DNA from: Adineta vaga
Taxonomy: Eukaryota > Rotifera
Direction: 5' to 3'
DNA: 64,000 bases
Assembly (NCBI GenBank): GCA_021613535.1
Contig: CP075497.1
Span: 9,982,001 to 10,046,000 of the forward strand
This document shows positions 49,001-60,084 of the stretch, piece after piece (the stretch's first letter is position 1; each line of letters starts with the position of its first letter). The position numbers and the translations under genes were made by a program. Under the pieces are notes generated by a model. That model was not told the origin of the DNA. It saw only the letters and a list, made by a program, of their open reading frames with translations, and did not search any database.

Positions 49001-50239
49001 GTGATATATGTTTTTCGGTAAGTAAATAACAAGTTTTTGATATGAAAAACAATAATATGATGAATATGGTTATTTGTAGAGTTTTTTCAGTCATTACTTT
49101 TGGTGCGATGAGTGTTGGACGGTAAGACTTTCGATAGATAGTTTTCTCGATAGAATTTATTCTTATAGATCAACAGCAATGATACCCGATTATGCGAAAG
49201 GAAAAGAAAGTGCCATTCGAATTTTGAAATTAAATAATCGTCAATCCCAAATTAATCCTCAGAAAACTGATGGCATTGTATTGGTAAGTATATTTAAACG
49301 AATGAAATACTAATGTTTCATAACGACATACATTTATAAAGTTATCTTATATTTTTAGAATAATATGATTGGTAATATTCAATTCGAGCAAGTAAAATTC
49401 AAATATCCATCACGACCAACATTACGCGTTTTAAAAGATTTCAATCTATTGGCAAATGCTGGACAAACAACTGCACTATGTGGACCAAGTGGTTCAGGGT
49501 ATGTCATACTTTTCTTTTTTCTCGATAATCCATTATCTTTTTATCTATAATTATTAGAAAAAGTACATCTGTTGCACTTCTCCTTCGATTTTATGATCCA
49601 TACCAAGGTACTGTGTTACTCGATGGCCATGATATTCGAACATTAAGTTTAGCATGGTTACGATCTCAAATTGGTTTTGTTCAACAAGAACCAGTGCTAT
49701 TTAATTTAAGTATTCGTGATAACATTGCATATGGTGATAATACAAGAATTGTTTCGCAAGAAGAAATTGAACAAGCAGCAAAAAAAGCAAACATTCATGA
49801 TGTTATTATTACATTACCTGATGTAAATAGATCTTTTTCGAAGATTATCGTTATATATATATATATATTTGTTACTACATCATTTTAGGGATATGGTACT
49901 TTGTGTGGAACGAAAGGTAGTCAAATGAGTGGTGGACAAAAACAACGAATTGCTATTGCACGTGCATTAATACGTGATCCAAAACTTCTTCTTCTTGATG
50001 AAGCCACATCTGCATTAGATATTCATAGTGAAAAAGTTGTTCAAGATGCTCTAGATATTGCACGAAATGGTCGTACATGTTTAACAATTGCACATCGTTT
50101 AATAACAATTAGAAATTCAGACAAAATTGTTGTCGTCGATCATGGAAGAATTAAAGAAAGTGGAACACATGATGAACTTATGGAACAAAGAGGCATCTTC
50201 TACAAATTAAATATAGCTCAGGAGAGAAATGATGAATGA
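43081..50239 (+). CDS. ABCB1: ABCB-type full transporter (P-glycoprotein-like), tandem copy 2
   Basis: A spliced plus-strand gene from ATG 43081 ([19 protein letters not shown]) to TGA 50237-50239, same TMD-NBD-TMD-NBD plan as copy 1. The N-terminus is unrelated in sequence to copy 1. TMD1 starts near [20 protein letters not shown], where a 1,093-nt intron (43961-45053) carries a foldback element. NBD1 (46.6-47.6 kb) has [35 protein letters not shown] and IAHRLST. A short Asp/Ser linker precedes TMD2. NBD2 (49.4-50.2 kb) has GPSGSGKST split by an intron inside the second Gly codon, [15 protein letters not shown] (Met replaces the usual Leu), [11 protein letters not shown] and IAHRLIT. Catalytic residues are intact. 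Substrate cannot be predicted. It lies 990 bp downstream of copy 1 in the same orientation, a tandem duplication. Poly(A) AATAAA at 50419-50424. Confidence 0.95.
43981..44007. repeat. 27-nt perfect palindrome at the element border
   Basis: Thirteen bases (ATGTCTATTATGA), a single T, then the exact reverse complement. It ends where the left terminal inverted repeat of the foldback element begins. Confidence 0.85.
44006..45013. mobile_element. Foldback / MITE-like non-autonomous DNA element
   Basis: The ends are perfect 22-bp inverted repeats (left 44006-44027, right 44992-45013; both begin ATCATAGTGGGAGTT read inward). Inside, a second pair of arms is close to identical: 44203-44269 pairs with 44758-44825, one mismatch in the stretch checked (GTTTAGAACTTCGAACATTA in both). 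The arms contain 19-bp tandem units built on a TTATAA core, alternating CAGTTATAACC and TGGTTATAACC. The 488-nt loop (44270-44757) includes a degraded copy of the left-end sequence (GAGAAAAATCAAAAA, 44058 on and again 44379 on). No transposase frame is present. The word ATTATGAT occurs on both sides (43987-43994 and 45012-45019) but is not flush with the left repeat, so I do not call a target duplication. Superfamily unknown. Confidence 0.8.
44085..44217. repeat. 19-bp tandem units with TTATAA core, left arm
   Basis: Successive 19-nt units such as ACCATGGTTATAACCCTCA and ACCACAGTTATAACCTTCA, each centred on a near-palindrome. The right arm (about 44818-44915) has the same units inverted, two fewer in number. 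Units are contiguous with no spacers. Confidence 0.8.
46754..47528 (+). repeat. NBD1 block nearly identical to 38728-39508 (conversion tract, copy 2)
   Basis: Partner of the copy-1 block. Sites of difference include the pyrimidine run after the Walker A donor (about 46850-46875), a few bases in the intron after the Q-loop exon, and a 12-nt length change in the purine-rich intron in the signature motif. Confidence 0.85.
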
Positions 50240-50839
50240 AAATATCTATTTTTTAACATTTTACTTCTATTTGTTCAGTACTCTATATATGTATGTATGT
50301 ATATATATATGCATCTATGTGGTTGTTTATGTCCGATATATTCAAGTTTCGTTTTTAGTTGTTTTTCTTTCAATAGTTATTTTGTGAACAATTGTTTTCT
50401 ATAGATATAACAATTGTAATAAATGAAAAATGGATGTGAAAAAGATTTATATTTGTTGTATCTATGAAAAATAAGTAATGATACAAAACAACTTTCTTTT
50501 GACAATATTTTCAATTTGGAAATGTCGTCTATATTTATTGCAAGATCAACAAGAATCAAATATACACAAAAGACTATACGAAACGTCATTTTGTTTCTTT
50601 CACCAAAGATGGACAAAGAGACAGAAAGAGAGAAAGAGAGAGAGAGATCCGCATATTGTATTATCCAAATTTGATAACGGATAACGAAGGAAAGAAAGTC
50701 GATTAGAATAAACACACACAAAAAAACAAAAGTATTTGTATTTGTTTGTTTCTTGAATGATAAGCGCATACACATATTTACGAAAACAATAAGAAGTGAA
50801 AGCCGACTTCTATGAAAGTTAATTAAATGATTCGTTTAA
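50240..50839. other. Convergent intergenic region ABCB copy 2 / SRSF10-like
   Basis: About 600 bp holding both 3' UTRs. AATAAA (+) at 50419-50424 suits ABCB copy 2; TTTATT at 50534-50539 is a minus-strand AATAAA about 300 nt past the SR gene stop. A (GA)n run lies at about 50616-50647 and TATG/TA repeats near 50,285-50,310. The 50377-50775 (-) frame is low-complexity and not called. Confidence 0.55.
50616..50647. repeat. GA-rich microsatellite
   Basis: Imperfect AGAGA(A) repeats (GAAAGAGAGAAAGAGAGAGAG) in the convergent intergenic region. Confidence 0.75.
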
Positions 50840-52303
50840 TTATTCGGCGGGTGATCTTGAACGACTGATTCGACGACCAGCAGTTCCACTACCACCACCA
50901 TTTCGTTTATTGTAATTTGGTGAGCCAGATTTGGAACGAGAACGGCTTATAGGTCTAAATAAAAAATAATAACAATGAAAATTAACGTAAGAAAAAAAAC
51001 GAAACGAAACAGAAAGCATATAATTCTTCAGTCGTCTCAGAGATCTTAGTGGATAGTTATATCGTCATTCCATCTTTTCGAAAGGTCAAGAGTAGCAACT
51101 ATTTTCTTCATCATAGTCGACCTGATCATTACAATTCATTTCAACTAAACATATAGCTTTTATTTACCGTCTTGGTACAGGTGAACGCGAATGTGGTGAA
51201 CGAGATCGACTACCAGCGCCACCAGCGCCAACACCACCACCACGGCGGCGATCTCGACTGGCTGGTGAAACACTTCGTTGACGACGATCACGACTAGAAT
51301 ATATATCTATCTTTAGCATTTAATAACCCTCAACAATGTTTTTACCTTCGTGAACGATCGCGTCGACCATGATCACCACCGCCACGTCCATGACGTGATT
51401 CCTTTTCTCTGGCTCTCATTTCCGATGGCGCTAAAAATACGACCATTAATGTTTGCTTTTTTCAAGAATATAAAAGACTTTACTTTTTCGATCACCACGT
51501 GCAAATTCAACTTCAAGTTCTCGACCAAGTAAACGATAACGATCAAGAGCATGACGTGCTTCTTCTACAAAAGAATTGTATCCTGTTTGATTATACTTGT
51601 TATTATTACAAATGATCTACACTTACCAGCATCACGACTTTCTTCGTATTCAACAAAACCATAACCTAAATAATCGAAAATTAATGTATATTTCTATGAA
51701 ACTTCAGTAATTCTTCATTTACCTTTAGCATCTCGTGTATAGTAATCTAAAGGAAGTGTAATATCAACAATACGTCCATATCGACTAAAGATTTTCTTTA
51801 AATCATCATAACTAAAAGAACAAATAGTTTTTTTTTCCAATAATTAAATCAATTACTTTAACATTATTTTTCTCATCTCGATATGCTACACATCCCACAC
51901 TCTAGAAGTAACTGAAATGCATACGTCTATTGTTTTGCTGCTGTATCATTTGTATGAGACTGTGTCATAGAACATTCTTGCTGAATTTGTTATTGAGATG
52001 AGAAGAATGAAGAAAAATTTATTGTCTTGATTTTTGCTTGAAGATTATTGAACAAAAGAAATGGGTATATGTCTGTATGAGTGTGTATCTGTGTGATTTA
52101 TTTTTTGTTGGATCACGTTTGAAACACACCTTTACAAAAAAGAAAAGATGATATAAACGATTGACAGTCTGAGAAGCTTTTCTTCAATGCGCTACTCGGA
52201 AGTGAAAAGAAAAACTTGGAGAAAATTTAACATACCGAACTTTTTCAGCAAGTCCACGAATATAAAGTGAAGCGCTAAGATTACGTTGGTGACGACCCGA
52301 CAT
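50840..52303 (-). CDS. SRSF10: SR-type splicing factor, SRSF10/SRSF12-like
   Basis: A spliced minus-strand gene, ATG 52301-52303, TAA 50840-50842. One N-terminal RRM: RNP2-like SLYIRGLAEKV in exon 1 and RNP1 KGFGYVEYESRDAEEA near 51.65 kb, with RIVDITLPLDYYTRDAKGF between, very like SRSF10 (IVDVYVPLDFYTRRP in the vertebrate protein). The RRM ends with EVEFARGDRKTPSEMRA, the SRSF10/12 hallmark. The C-terminal part is Arg/Ser/Gly-rich (SRDRRQRSVSPASRDRR, RSRSPHSRSPVPRR, ISRSRSPAE), with a Gly/Ala patch. Such proteins bind exonic enhancers or act as splicing repressors when dephosphorylated. The first intron (51812-52235, 424 nt) is much longer than the rest. The gene starts divergently from stathmin, 394 bp away. 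Confidence 0.9.
51812..52235 (-). other. Long first intron of the SRSF10-like gene
   Basis: The donor GTATGT follows AAAGTTCG and the acceptor TTTTAG precedes TTATGATGAT, joining R-Y-D-D-L-K-K in frame. The 424 nt hold no supported frame. Long introns in SR genes often host regulated exons in other animals, but none is demonstrated here. Confidence 0.75.
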
Positions 52304-52697
52304 ACTCTATGTTTTGTTAAATTTCTTGTGAATGAACAAATACTATACTATACGGATAGATAGAGGAAGAAAAGAAAGAAAGAAAGGTTAGTTGTTTCTT
52401 TTATTCCTCCACCTCCTTGCTAAATGCATTGGTGTTTTGTTGAAGAATGAAATTTTCATTGGTTAGTTTTTACAATCTCTAACATCTGGTCATTGTTTGT
52501 ATAGTCTGAACAGACGATGTATTTGTCTATAATTTTCATTCGTTCTACTAGTACATGTAATTGATTTAATTATTAGATTAGAAAGCAATATACATATTTT
52601 CATAAGCTATCTTCTGATATCCGATATATTTCATTTGTCTTTTATTTTTCTTGTAGAATCTATTCAAAAGTTTTGTTCATTATCATTCCTAGTCAAT
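52304..52697. promoter_or_regulatory. Divergent intergenic region SRSF10-like / stathmin
   Basis: About 390 bp between divergent start codons, expected to carry both promoters. No specific element recognised; a purine run (GAAAGAAAGAAAG) lies near 52,370. Confidence 0.45.
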
Positions 52698-53531
52698 ATG
52701 GAAAGTAAGTTTTAGAAAAGATAAATGAACTTTGACCTAAATCTTTCTTTCTTCTAGCTCCAAAACGAACGGCTACAACAATAACAATCTCAGAAGCTTC
52801 AGCAACATTAGCTGAATCATCTGGTGGTCTTGCATTCGAAGTTAAAATTAGTGAATCACCACGACATAGTGCGAATATTCTTCCACCGTCACATTTTCTT
52901 TCACCAAGTGCAAAAGGAAATCAAAATGATTCAGCCATACCCTTAACACCTGAAAGTATTATAGAAAAATTAAAACGTGCTGAAGACCGTCGTCTTAGTT
53001 TGGAACAACTTCGTGCAACATTACTTGCAGCAGAAAATAATCGTCCCAACGAAGTTATTAAAATTAAAGATCAACAAGCTGAAGGTTAGTTACATTCGTC
53101 TATGATTGATTAGATTGATTGTTGTTTTTCGAACTTATAGAATTTAGAAAGCAAACCGAAGAAAAATTACAGAAAAAACTCGAATCAGCTAAAGAAAATC
53201 GTGAACGAGTTTTACAATCTAAAGTTGAAAAGGCTAAAGCACCGATTGAAAAAGGTCTTGCTACTGTTCAACAAAATTTAGCTAAACTTGAAGAAGAACG
53301 ACAATTATTACAAGAAAAAATCAATCAAAAATTAAATACTGCTGAAACAAGTAAAGCAAATCAATGATACGATTGTCAAACTAATTGTTTTTTTTCTTCT
53401 CTTTATTCTATTAAGATCGACAAGAGCAATTGGATCGCTTAATGGAAAAACTTAATGAACACGATAAAAAAATTGAAGCGATTAAAAGTCAAACCAAATC
53501 AGATATTCTTCTCAACGAAGAAACGATTTAA
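52698..53531 (+). CDS. STMN: Stathmin-family microtubule regulator
   Basis: Four coding exons: 52698-52704 (only ATGGAAA), 52758-53084, 53141-53350 and 53416-53531 (ending TAA); these sum to 660 nt, 219 residues, with consistent phases. Family marks: GGLAFEVKISESPR matches the stathmin motif SGLSFEVIL..., HFLSPSAKGN lies where Ser38-type phosphorylation sites occur, and ESIIEKLKRAEDRRLSLE then LEQLRATLLAAENNR matches the start of the tubulin-binding helix. The remaining 110 residues are continuous charged helix. Stathmins sequester two tubulin heterodimers and promote depolymerisation; phosphorylation turns them off. The N-terminus is longer than in vertebrate STMN1 (149 residues) and has no palmitoylation cysteines, so a cytosolic form is likely. 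If the third intron is retained, the protein ends early with KANQ at 53367. AATAAA at 53690-53695. Confidence 0.88.
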
Positions 53532-53689
53532 ATGAACTTCAGATCAATCTTTCTTTCTGTATAAAAATACGAAATTCTTATTTTTACTATCTCTGTGATT
53601 TCTTTGTCTTCTAATCAAAATAATTGATATTTTCTTATATACTATAACATGAAATGTCTTTTGTCAGAAATATATCTTCTATTTTGTAC

Positions 53690-53695
53690 AATAAA
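53690..53695 (+). terminator. Poly(A) signal of stathmin gene
   Basis: AATAAA about 160 nt past the stathmin stop and about 130 nt before the VPS8 start. Confidence 0.5.
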
Positions 53696-53827
53696 ATATT
53701 ATTCTTTTCTTTTCAATTTCTTATTGAGTTGACAAAGAATGTTAATTGATTGATCTGATCTAATAAAAAAGATTAAAGTAGCAATGAGAAAAATCTTTTC
53801 TAGATTTTAAATCAATACAAAAAATTC

Positions 53828-56800
53828 ATGTCAGACTTTGTTGGTGAAAATCAAAAAGTGTAAGATATTCTCGACTATCTTATTCATTTCTTCGTCATAT
53901 CTCTTATTCGTATTTCAGTTCATCTCTTTCGAAAGATATTGATTCATTATTAGACGAATGTGATCTCCCATCATCATCTATTGACGATCTTCTATTTGAT
54001 ATTCCAGCATTAACAGCACTTCCTAGTCTTGAAAGTATCCTTCATGAACATGATCCAACATTAGATAATTTATCTCTCTCATCAGCAACAACACAAAATC
54101 AACCACTTCAACAATATGATGAAAGATCAACACAGAACTTACCTAACCTTCATTCTCTTCATCCATCATCTGCATCCTTTGATTCTCTACTTGATATTTC
54201 TAATCAACCGCTTGATAATTATATTTTGAAGATTCATCATCAACAACAACAAGATGCAGCAAGTGGAGATGAACTATTTGTTGAAATTCCTAAACATAAT
54301 CAAATTAATCATGGTTCATTATTAAAAATTATTGAATTACAAACGATATCGAATCAATTAATACTCTGTATGGAACGTACAAATTATGGTAATCCAACTA
54401 CTATTGATGTATCAGCTAATCGTTTGATAGGTATTGGTACAAGTAAAAGTGTTGTTCTTCTATTTGAACATCACAATCAAACATTAAAACATTGTTTAAA
54501 TAGTGATATAACGAATGGTGCTGTTTCAGCTTTGAATTTTAACAGTGATTCAACACGTATCTTAGTTGGTTATGCTCGTGGACGTATTCAAATGTATGAT
54601 TGTTCAAATGGAAAAATTTTACGAAGAATCAATAGTGATATTCATGCACCTGATACAGCAATATTAAATATCAAGTTTACTCATGATCCAACAGCTGCTC
54701 TATTTAGTGATAGTGGTGGAAGTGTTTATGTTTTACAATTTACTCGTAGTTTTAAACGTGGATATGAATCAAAATGTCTTTTTTCAGGTAGTCGAGGAGA
54801 AGTATGCACGATTGAACCACTTCTATTCAATCGACAATCAGAATTATTAACAACAGATACGAATGAAAAAATCGAACAACATCCATTAAAATCGATGTAT
54901 CTAGTAGCACTAGCAACATTTACCAAAGTTTTTCTATTAGCATTAAAATCACAAAGTAATGTAAAAATTTTACATGTTCAACGTTTAATTGGAAGTAATA
55001 CAACATTACCTATACTTAAATGGCAATTTATTATTGTTAAAATTAGTGATGAAATCAATTGTGTTAATCCAGTTCTTGCAGCTGTTCGTGGTAAACAATG
55101 TACTTTCTTTCAAGTATGTCATTTTCATTTGTAATAATATTTTCTCCACAGAAATATCTAGATTCAACATGAACGTGATGATGAAGTACAACTAACACAA
55201 ATAAAACAGATTAATGTTGATTATGATATAAAATCCTTCTGTTGGTTAAATGCACGAACGTTCATCTTGTTTGATATGTCAGAACGTGCACATGTAATGT
55301 AAGTAAATACATTCACAGAAGTAATCAATTTTACATGCCATATTATTTCTTTTAGTGATCAACGTTCTGCAGATCAATTAGAATGTTTATCATTATCTCA
55401 TTGTGAATTGATTTATAATACGATATTTTTCAAATCATTAGCAACAGGTGGCAATGTTTCATCAGCATTTGCATTAGCTGGTCAAAATGCTTGTTATCAA
55501 ACATTAATATCTAATCAAGGTCGAATATTTCTACTTGGAACTCATATGCTCTTTGAAATTCGTTTACGTGATTGGTCAGAACGTATTGATTATTATATTG
55601 AAAATGATAAACATCAGTATGATCAAGCTCTTGAACTTGCTTATTCAATGTTAGTTGGAAAAGCCAAAGGATTAACTGGTAAGTTCGTTTTCTTGATCGA
55701 ATATTCATGAAAATCTTTTCTAATCGAACAACTAAAAGGTTTATCAATTGATCCATTAAAACGTCGTCAATGTATTTCTGATTGTATGGTTTCATTACTT
55801 CAATCGTATTTAAAATATTCTCTTAATCACGAATGTCCTCAATCAGGTAAAATTGATGTACTTAAACAACATTATCGAAATGTTTTACCACGTTCCATTG
55901 ATTATTGTTTATTAATCGATCGTTTGGATTTATTATTTGGTCTTATTTATGATCTTTTCTCTAAAGATTCAATTGCACATGGTATTTATTTACAATGTTT
56001 AGAACCGTATATATTAACGAATCGTTTTGATACAATATCGCCGATTGTTTTGAAAGATTTCATCAATTATTATGTGGAAAATAATCATTTAAATCAATTA
56101 GAAAATTGTTTAAATCGTTTAGATGTTTCATGTCTTGATCTTGATCAAATTATACAAATAACACGAAAACATGAACTTTATATGACATTATTACATATTT
56201 ATAGTGAAGCATTCAAAGATTTTACAACAATTTTAAAAGAAATTCTTGAAAAATTAGAAGATGATTTTGCTCGGAATAATGGTAAAGCAAATCAATTGAT
56301 TTAATTCATCTTACATTTGTTCTTTAGGTACTGGTTATAGTTCGAAAATGATTGCAATTGGTAATCAAGCACTTGTTTTTCTTCAAACAACATTAATTGG
56401 TGATATTTATCCATATGGTGGTCGTCTTTCACCTGACCTAGCACATTATGGACGTAATCAAATCATTGATTTTCTTTCCTATTTACATCCACGTCAAACA
56501 GGTGGTTTACTCTATACAAATCTTCGAGTATTTCTTCATTTTAATACACGAGATTTTTTCAATTTATTAACAATGGCATTTGATAATGAAGAATTTCTAC
56601 ATGATGTTGATACATCCAAACGGCGAGCATTTTGCGATATTCTATTACGTGTTATGGTTGATGATGTACAATTTTCTTCGAATCAAATTAGTATTCTTTT
56701 TAATTTTCTATCGAGACAATTAGCTAAAGTTGGTCAACAACATATATTCGTTCAAGGAATGTTATTTGAACAAGTAAGAATTTTTATTCGTCGATAAACG

Positions 56801-59800
56801 AATGTGATTTTAGAGTTAAGAGAGAAAGTTTAGAAGAATGTTTTTCAAGAGGTAAATTATCTTCGAAACCTCGACAACGATTAGGACCGAAATATAATAT
56901 ACACATTTCTTCTTGTTGATTGTATGAATGCATAGTCGTATCTTTTATATGTTGAAATGTTAATGTACTTAAACGATGATCGTCTTTGGAATTATAGAAT
57001 TGTTTTTCATAGAAGATTTCATTTGATTTCGTCAGATGAATTTGTTGTTGTGGTGTATTAGAAGGATATGCATCCATTGCAAGTTTTCTAGAAATATACT
57101 AGAAATATTGATGATATGTATTCGAAGGGCTAACCTTTCAATAGATTATCATGCGTTATTGTGTTTAAAGCAGTTTGGGAGATCATTCTACCATGATATT
57201 CAGCCATTGATTCCGTTTGTTGACTGGTATTTTCGATATTTGTTGCAATGGATTGATTCCAAATATAAGGACTTTGTTGAGATGATGCGATTGATTGAAT
57301 TGATTTTGCTAATTGAAAAAAAAAAGAAAATCAAGTCATTCTCTAGAATGAAATTAACACGAACATTGATCAATGCTTTTTAAGAAATCATTTCGATCTT
57401 TTTCATCTAGAATATTTCGAATAAAAAATTTTTCTTCTACGAATATTTTTCAATTTACTCGTCATTGCTAAAATTAAATTCGATTGTTCAGATGTTAATT
57501 GATTCTTATCGAGAAGAATCAAATATTGTTCTCGTTTATTTTCATTTGAAGTTTCAATCTTTTTCACTACTCGATCGGATCCTTTTAATGATGGATCAAT
57601 GATCATAAAGATAGTTTTTGAATCATCGAATCTCTTTGGAAAAATTTCTTCGTTTGTCTCCATCGGTTCGGATGCATCAATTGATGAGAGAACATTTTTT
57701 GCTGTTCGTTGCCATATTGGTGCTAAAAGATTCTTTCCTTCAAAAGCCATCAATGTTGGAATAGTTCGAACATGATAATATTCAGCTAATTTCATTGCTT
57801 GTTCAATATTTACTTCGTATAAATAAATTCGATCTTTATTATTTCGTGCCCATTGACGAAGACCAGGTATTGTTCGTTTCGAATACGGACAATATCGACC
57901 ATGAAAGAGAAGAATAGATATAAGTTTTATATTTTGTTCGACAGAATTTTGTAAATCATCAAATGTTTTTATAGAAGAGATATTATCTGTAGGCAATGTA
58001 ATATCATCGTCATCATTAGATAGGTTTTCTTGATGGATATTCTCAGTTTTTCTAAGATGATTTTCTTCGATGATTTCCGTTGTAATTTTACGATTTTCAT
58101 CTGAAATAATTATCTTCTCTTTCTAAGAGATAAAAAAACGATTTCACAAGAAATTCGTTACAAAAATTACATACATCATTGATAATACTTTTCTTTTTTT
58201 CTACCTTTGCTGGTTGAATCGTTGTCTTCTTCTTCTTCTTCTTTTTATCTTTTCGACAACAGCCCATAGAAATTCGACTTGATCATTAAATATAAATAAA
58301 AACTTTCTTGAAGCGCGTATATTGTTATTATTTCTTCTAGGTTCTCGAATATCTTTGTAAATCAGTGTTAACATCAATCAATGATAATGATGACAGCAAA
58401 GATGAACGTGAACAAGCATTACTCGATGTTATTCAAGCAGCTGGTTTACAAGCATTTGACCTTGATCGTTTATTGAAACTTGCTCGTCAAGCACAATTCT
58501 GGCGTGTTTGTGAAATAATTTATGCGGAAAGAAATGAATATGATCTTATACTTGAATGTTATTTGAATGATCGACGACGAAAATTGAATTTATTTCGTTA
58601 TATTCGAACATTATGGCCGGCATTAAATGAACGTGAACGTGAAAAAGTTCAAAAGAAGATGATGGATTATTTTATACAAATAATTGAAACAGATTCGTTC
58701 AAAGCTTTTAAATTATTTTGTGTATTTTTTCAAATGGATTTAGGAAAAGTTTTAAAGTTAATTGGAAAAAATGAAACAACACAATATGAATTTTTAAAAG
58801 TACGTAAGACTCAAGTTACATTTTCAATCTTACCTAATTCATTATCTTCTCTTCTAGAGTTGTTTTGCATATTCTGATGATACAAAATCATCTTCTCCTC
58901 CTATTCAGATCGATCCATCACATTATTTACATTATATTGATTTACTTGCACGCTATGATCCATCTCATTTATTATCATTTTTAAAAAGTAAATCTGAACA
59001 TTATCGTGAACAAGATGTTCTTGATATAATACAAAAATATCACGCGACATTATTAATACCATCGATTGCTTATTTACTTGAACGTCTTGGACATTATACG
59101 GAAACTTTTGATCTTCTTTTAAAATCAATGCATTCTTGGCAAACGATCGATCAATTGTATCAAATGGCATTGGATTGTGTTCATTTTTGTCAACGTACAA
59201 CAATTAAATTGAAAAATAAAAAAGAACGTGAAGATTTATGGTTAAAATTTCTTCAAACAATTTTAGAAATTTCATCGAAATCTTTTGATTCAGAACAATC
59301 AGGTGCATTTCGTCGTATCTTCGGTGAAATATTAAATAGTATGATTGGATATGTAACATTACCATCGATTTTGGAATTAATCATGGGTACTGATGCTGTT
59401 GATATAACTAAAGGTATTCGAAAACGATCAGATACAAATATACGTAGTACATTTGAAATTCGTCAATTAATTCAATCAATGTTAGAAAATTGTTCATTTG
59501 AATTGCGTTTATTAGAAACAACTCGACGTTTATTACAACGTGATTTAAATGATGATATACAACAAATGTGTACAATGATTAATCGTAGTGTACCAATTCG
59601 TATGAATCAATGTACATATTGTCAAAAACTACTTCATCAACCACAGCAAGATTCCAATAAAACTAAACAAAAGAATAAATTTGTTATCTTTGCTTGTCGA
59701 CATGTTTTTCATTTACATTGTTTAATTGAAATTCAAACTGACCAATCAAACAATAATTTCTGTCCACAATGTACAACAAGTCAATCTTCATCATTAACAT

Positions 59801-60084
59801 CAGCAACAAATACACCACCAATCGTACGACCAGAATTAAGACGACTTACAACAGTACATAATGATCATAATGAGAAACAACTTGCTTTGAATAATATTCA
59901 ACAACAAGTTATTTCAACGATTTTAGAAAGAAAACGTGTAAATGTTCATCGTTTGAATACCAATGACGATGATGATCATCAAAAGATTCTTGAAACATCA
60001 ATTCAAAATCCATTTTTATCATCCACATCTGTTTCATTACAATTACCTGACAAATGGCGAGAATATCTTTCATCAACCGAATGA
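53828..60084 (+). CDS. VPS8: VPS8, CORVET tethering-complex subunit
   Basis: A spliced plus-strand gene; ATG 53828-53830 (MSDFVGENQKV, then SSLSKDIDSLLDE). Exon sums give about 1,450 residues, close to vertebrate VPS8. The N-terminal propeller shows family stretches: IGIGTSKSVVLLFEHHNQTL, GAVSALNFNSDSTRILVGYA, FSDSGGSVYVLQF, CLFSGSRGEVCTIEPL (54.4-54.8 kb), then FFKSLATGGNVSSAFALAGQ (55.4 kb). A long helical repeat follows (CLEPYILTNRFDTISP, FLSRQLAKVG), then a C-terminal RING-H2-like module: CTYCQKLL ... FACRHVFHLHC ... CPQC (59.6-59.8 kb). VPS8 binds Rab5 and tethers early endosomes before fusion. A 1,567-nt intron (56774-58340) hosts a nested antisense gene; the exons on each side join as LFEQ-VLEYLCKS, as in other VPS8. 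AATAAA at 60281-60286. Confidence 0.95.
56784..57077 (-). CDS. Possible small nested ORF, unknown
   Basis: A 97-codon minus-strand frame within the VPS8 intron (MDAYPSNTPQQQIHLTKSNE..., ending KSHSFIDE). The composition is protein-like (balanced charged and polar residues) and the start has a fair context (GCAATGG). It resembles no family I know. It could be its own small gene or a 3' exon of the thioredoxin-like gene, but no splice I tried joins it in frame to the open stretch at about 57139-57318. Treat it as unproven. Confidence 0.3.
   Translation of the reverse strand: MDAYPSNTPQQQIHLTKSNEIFYEKQFYNSKDDHRLSTLTFQHIKDTTMHSYNQQEEMCILYFGPNRCRGFEDNLPLEKHSSKLSLLTLKSHSFIDE
57403..58267 (-). CDS. 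Nested thioredoxin-like protein with MGCC N-terminus
   Basis: Two minus-strand exons inside the VPS8 intron: 58175-58267 (ATG at 58265-58267, MGCCRKDKKKKKK...) and 58122 down to TGA at 57403; donor GTATGT and acceptor CTCTTAG fit. About 270 residues. The N-terminus, Met-Gly-Cys-Cys followed by a lysine run, is a classical dual-acylation plus polybasic membrane anchor. An acidic linker leads to a thioredoxin fold: LISILLFHGRYCPYSKRTIP (first strand, active-site position CPYS), LYEVNIEQAMKLAEYYHVRT then IPTLMAFEGK with the cis-proline. Only one active-site cysteine is present, so a monothiol or non-redox role is likely. The C-terminal part (~100 residues) is unrecognised and ends in a basic tail. 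The start lies 74 bp from the next VPS8 exon, so its promoter must overlap VPS8 coding sequence. Confidence 0.75.

Larger units (their letters stand above)
56774..58340 (+). other. VPS8 intron that contains a nested gene
   Basis: Donor GTAAGA directly after GAACAA; acceptor TTCTTCTAG before GTTCTCGAATATC. All other VPS8 introns are about 50-65 nt, so this 1,567-nt intron is exceptional and is filled by minus-strand coding sequence. Confidence 0.9.

Noticed and set aside
57036-57383. Plus-strand 115-codon ORF in the VPS8 intron
   Set aside because: VPS8 exons join in frame without it, it lies within the intron, and its composition (Ile/Leu/Lys/Arg rich) looks like a shadow of minus-strand sequence.
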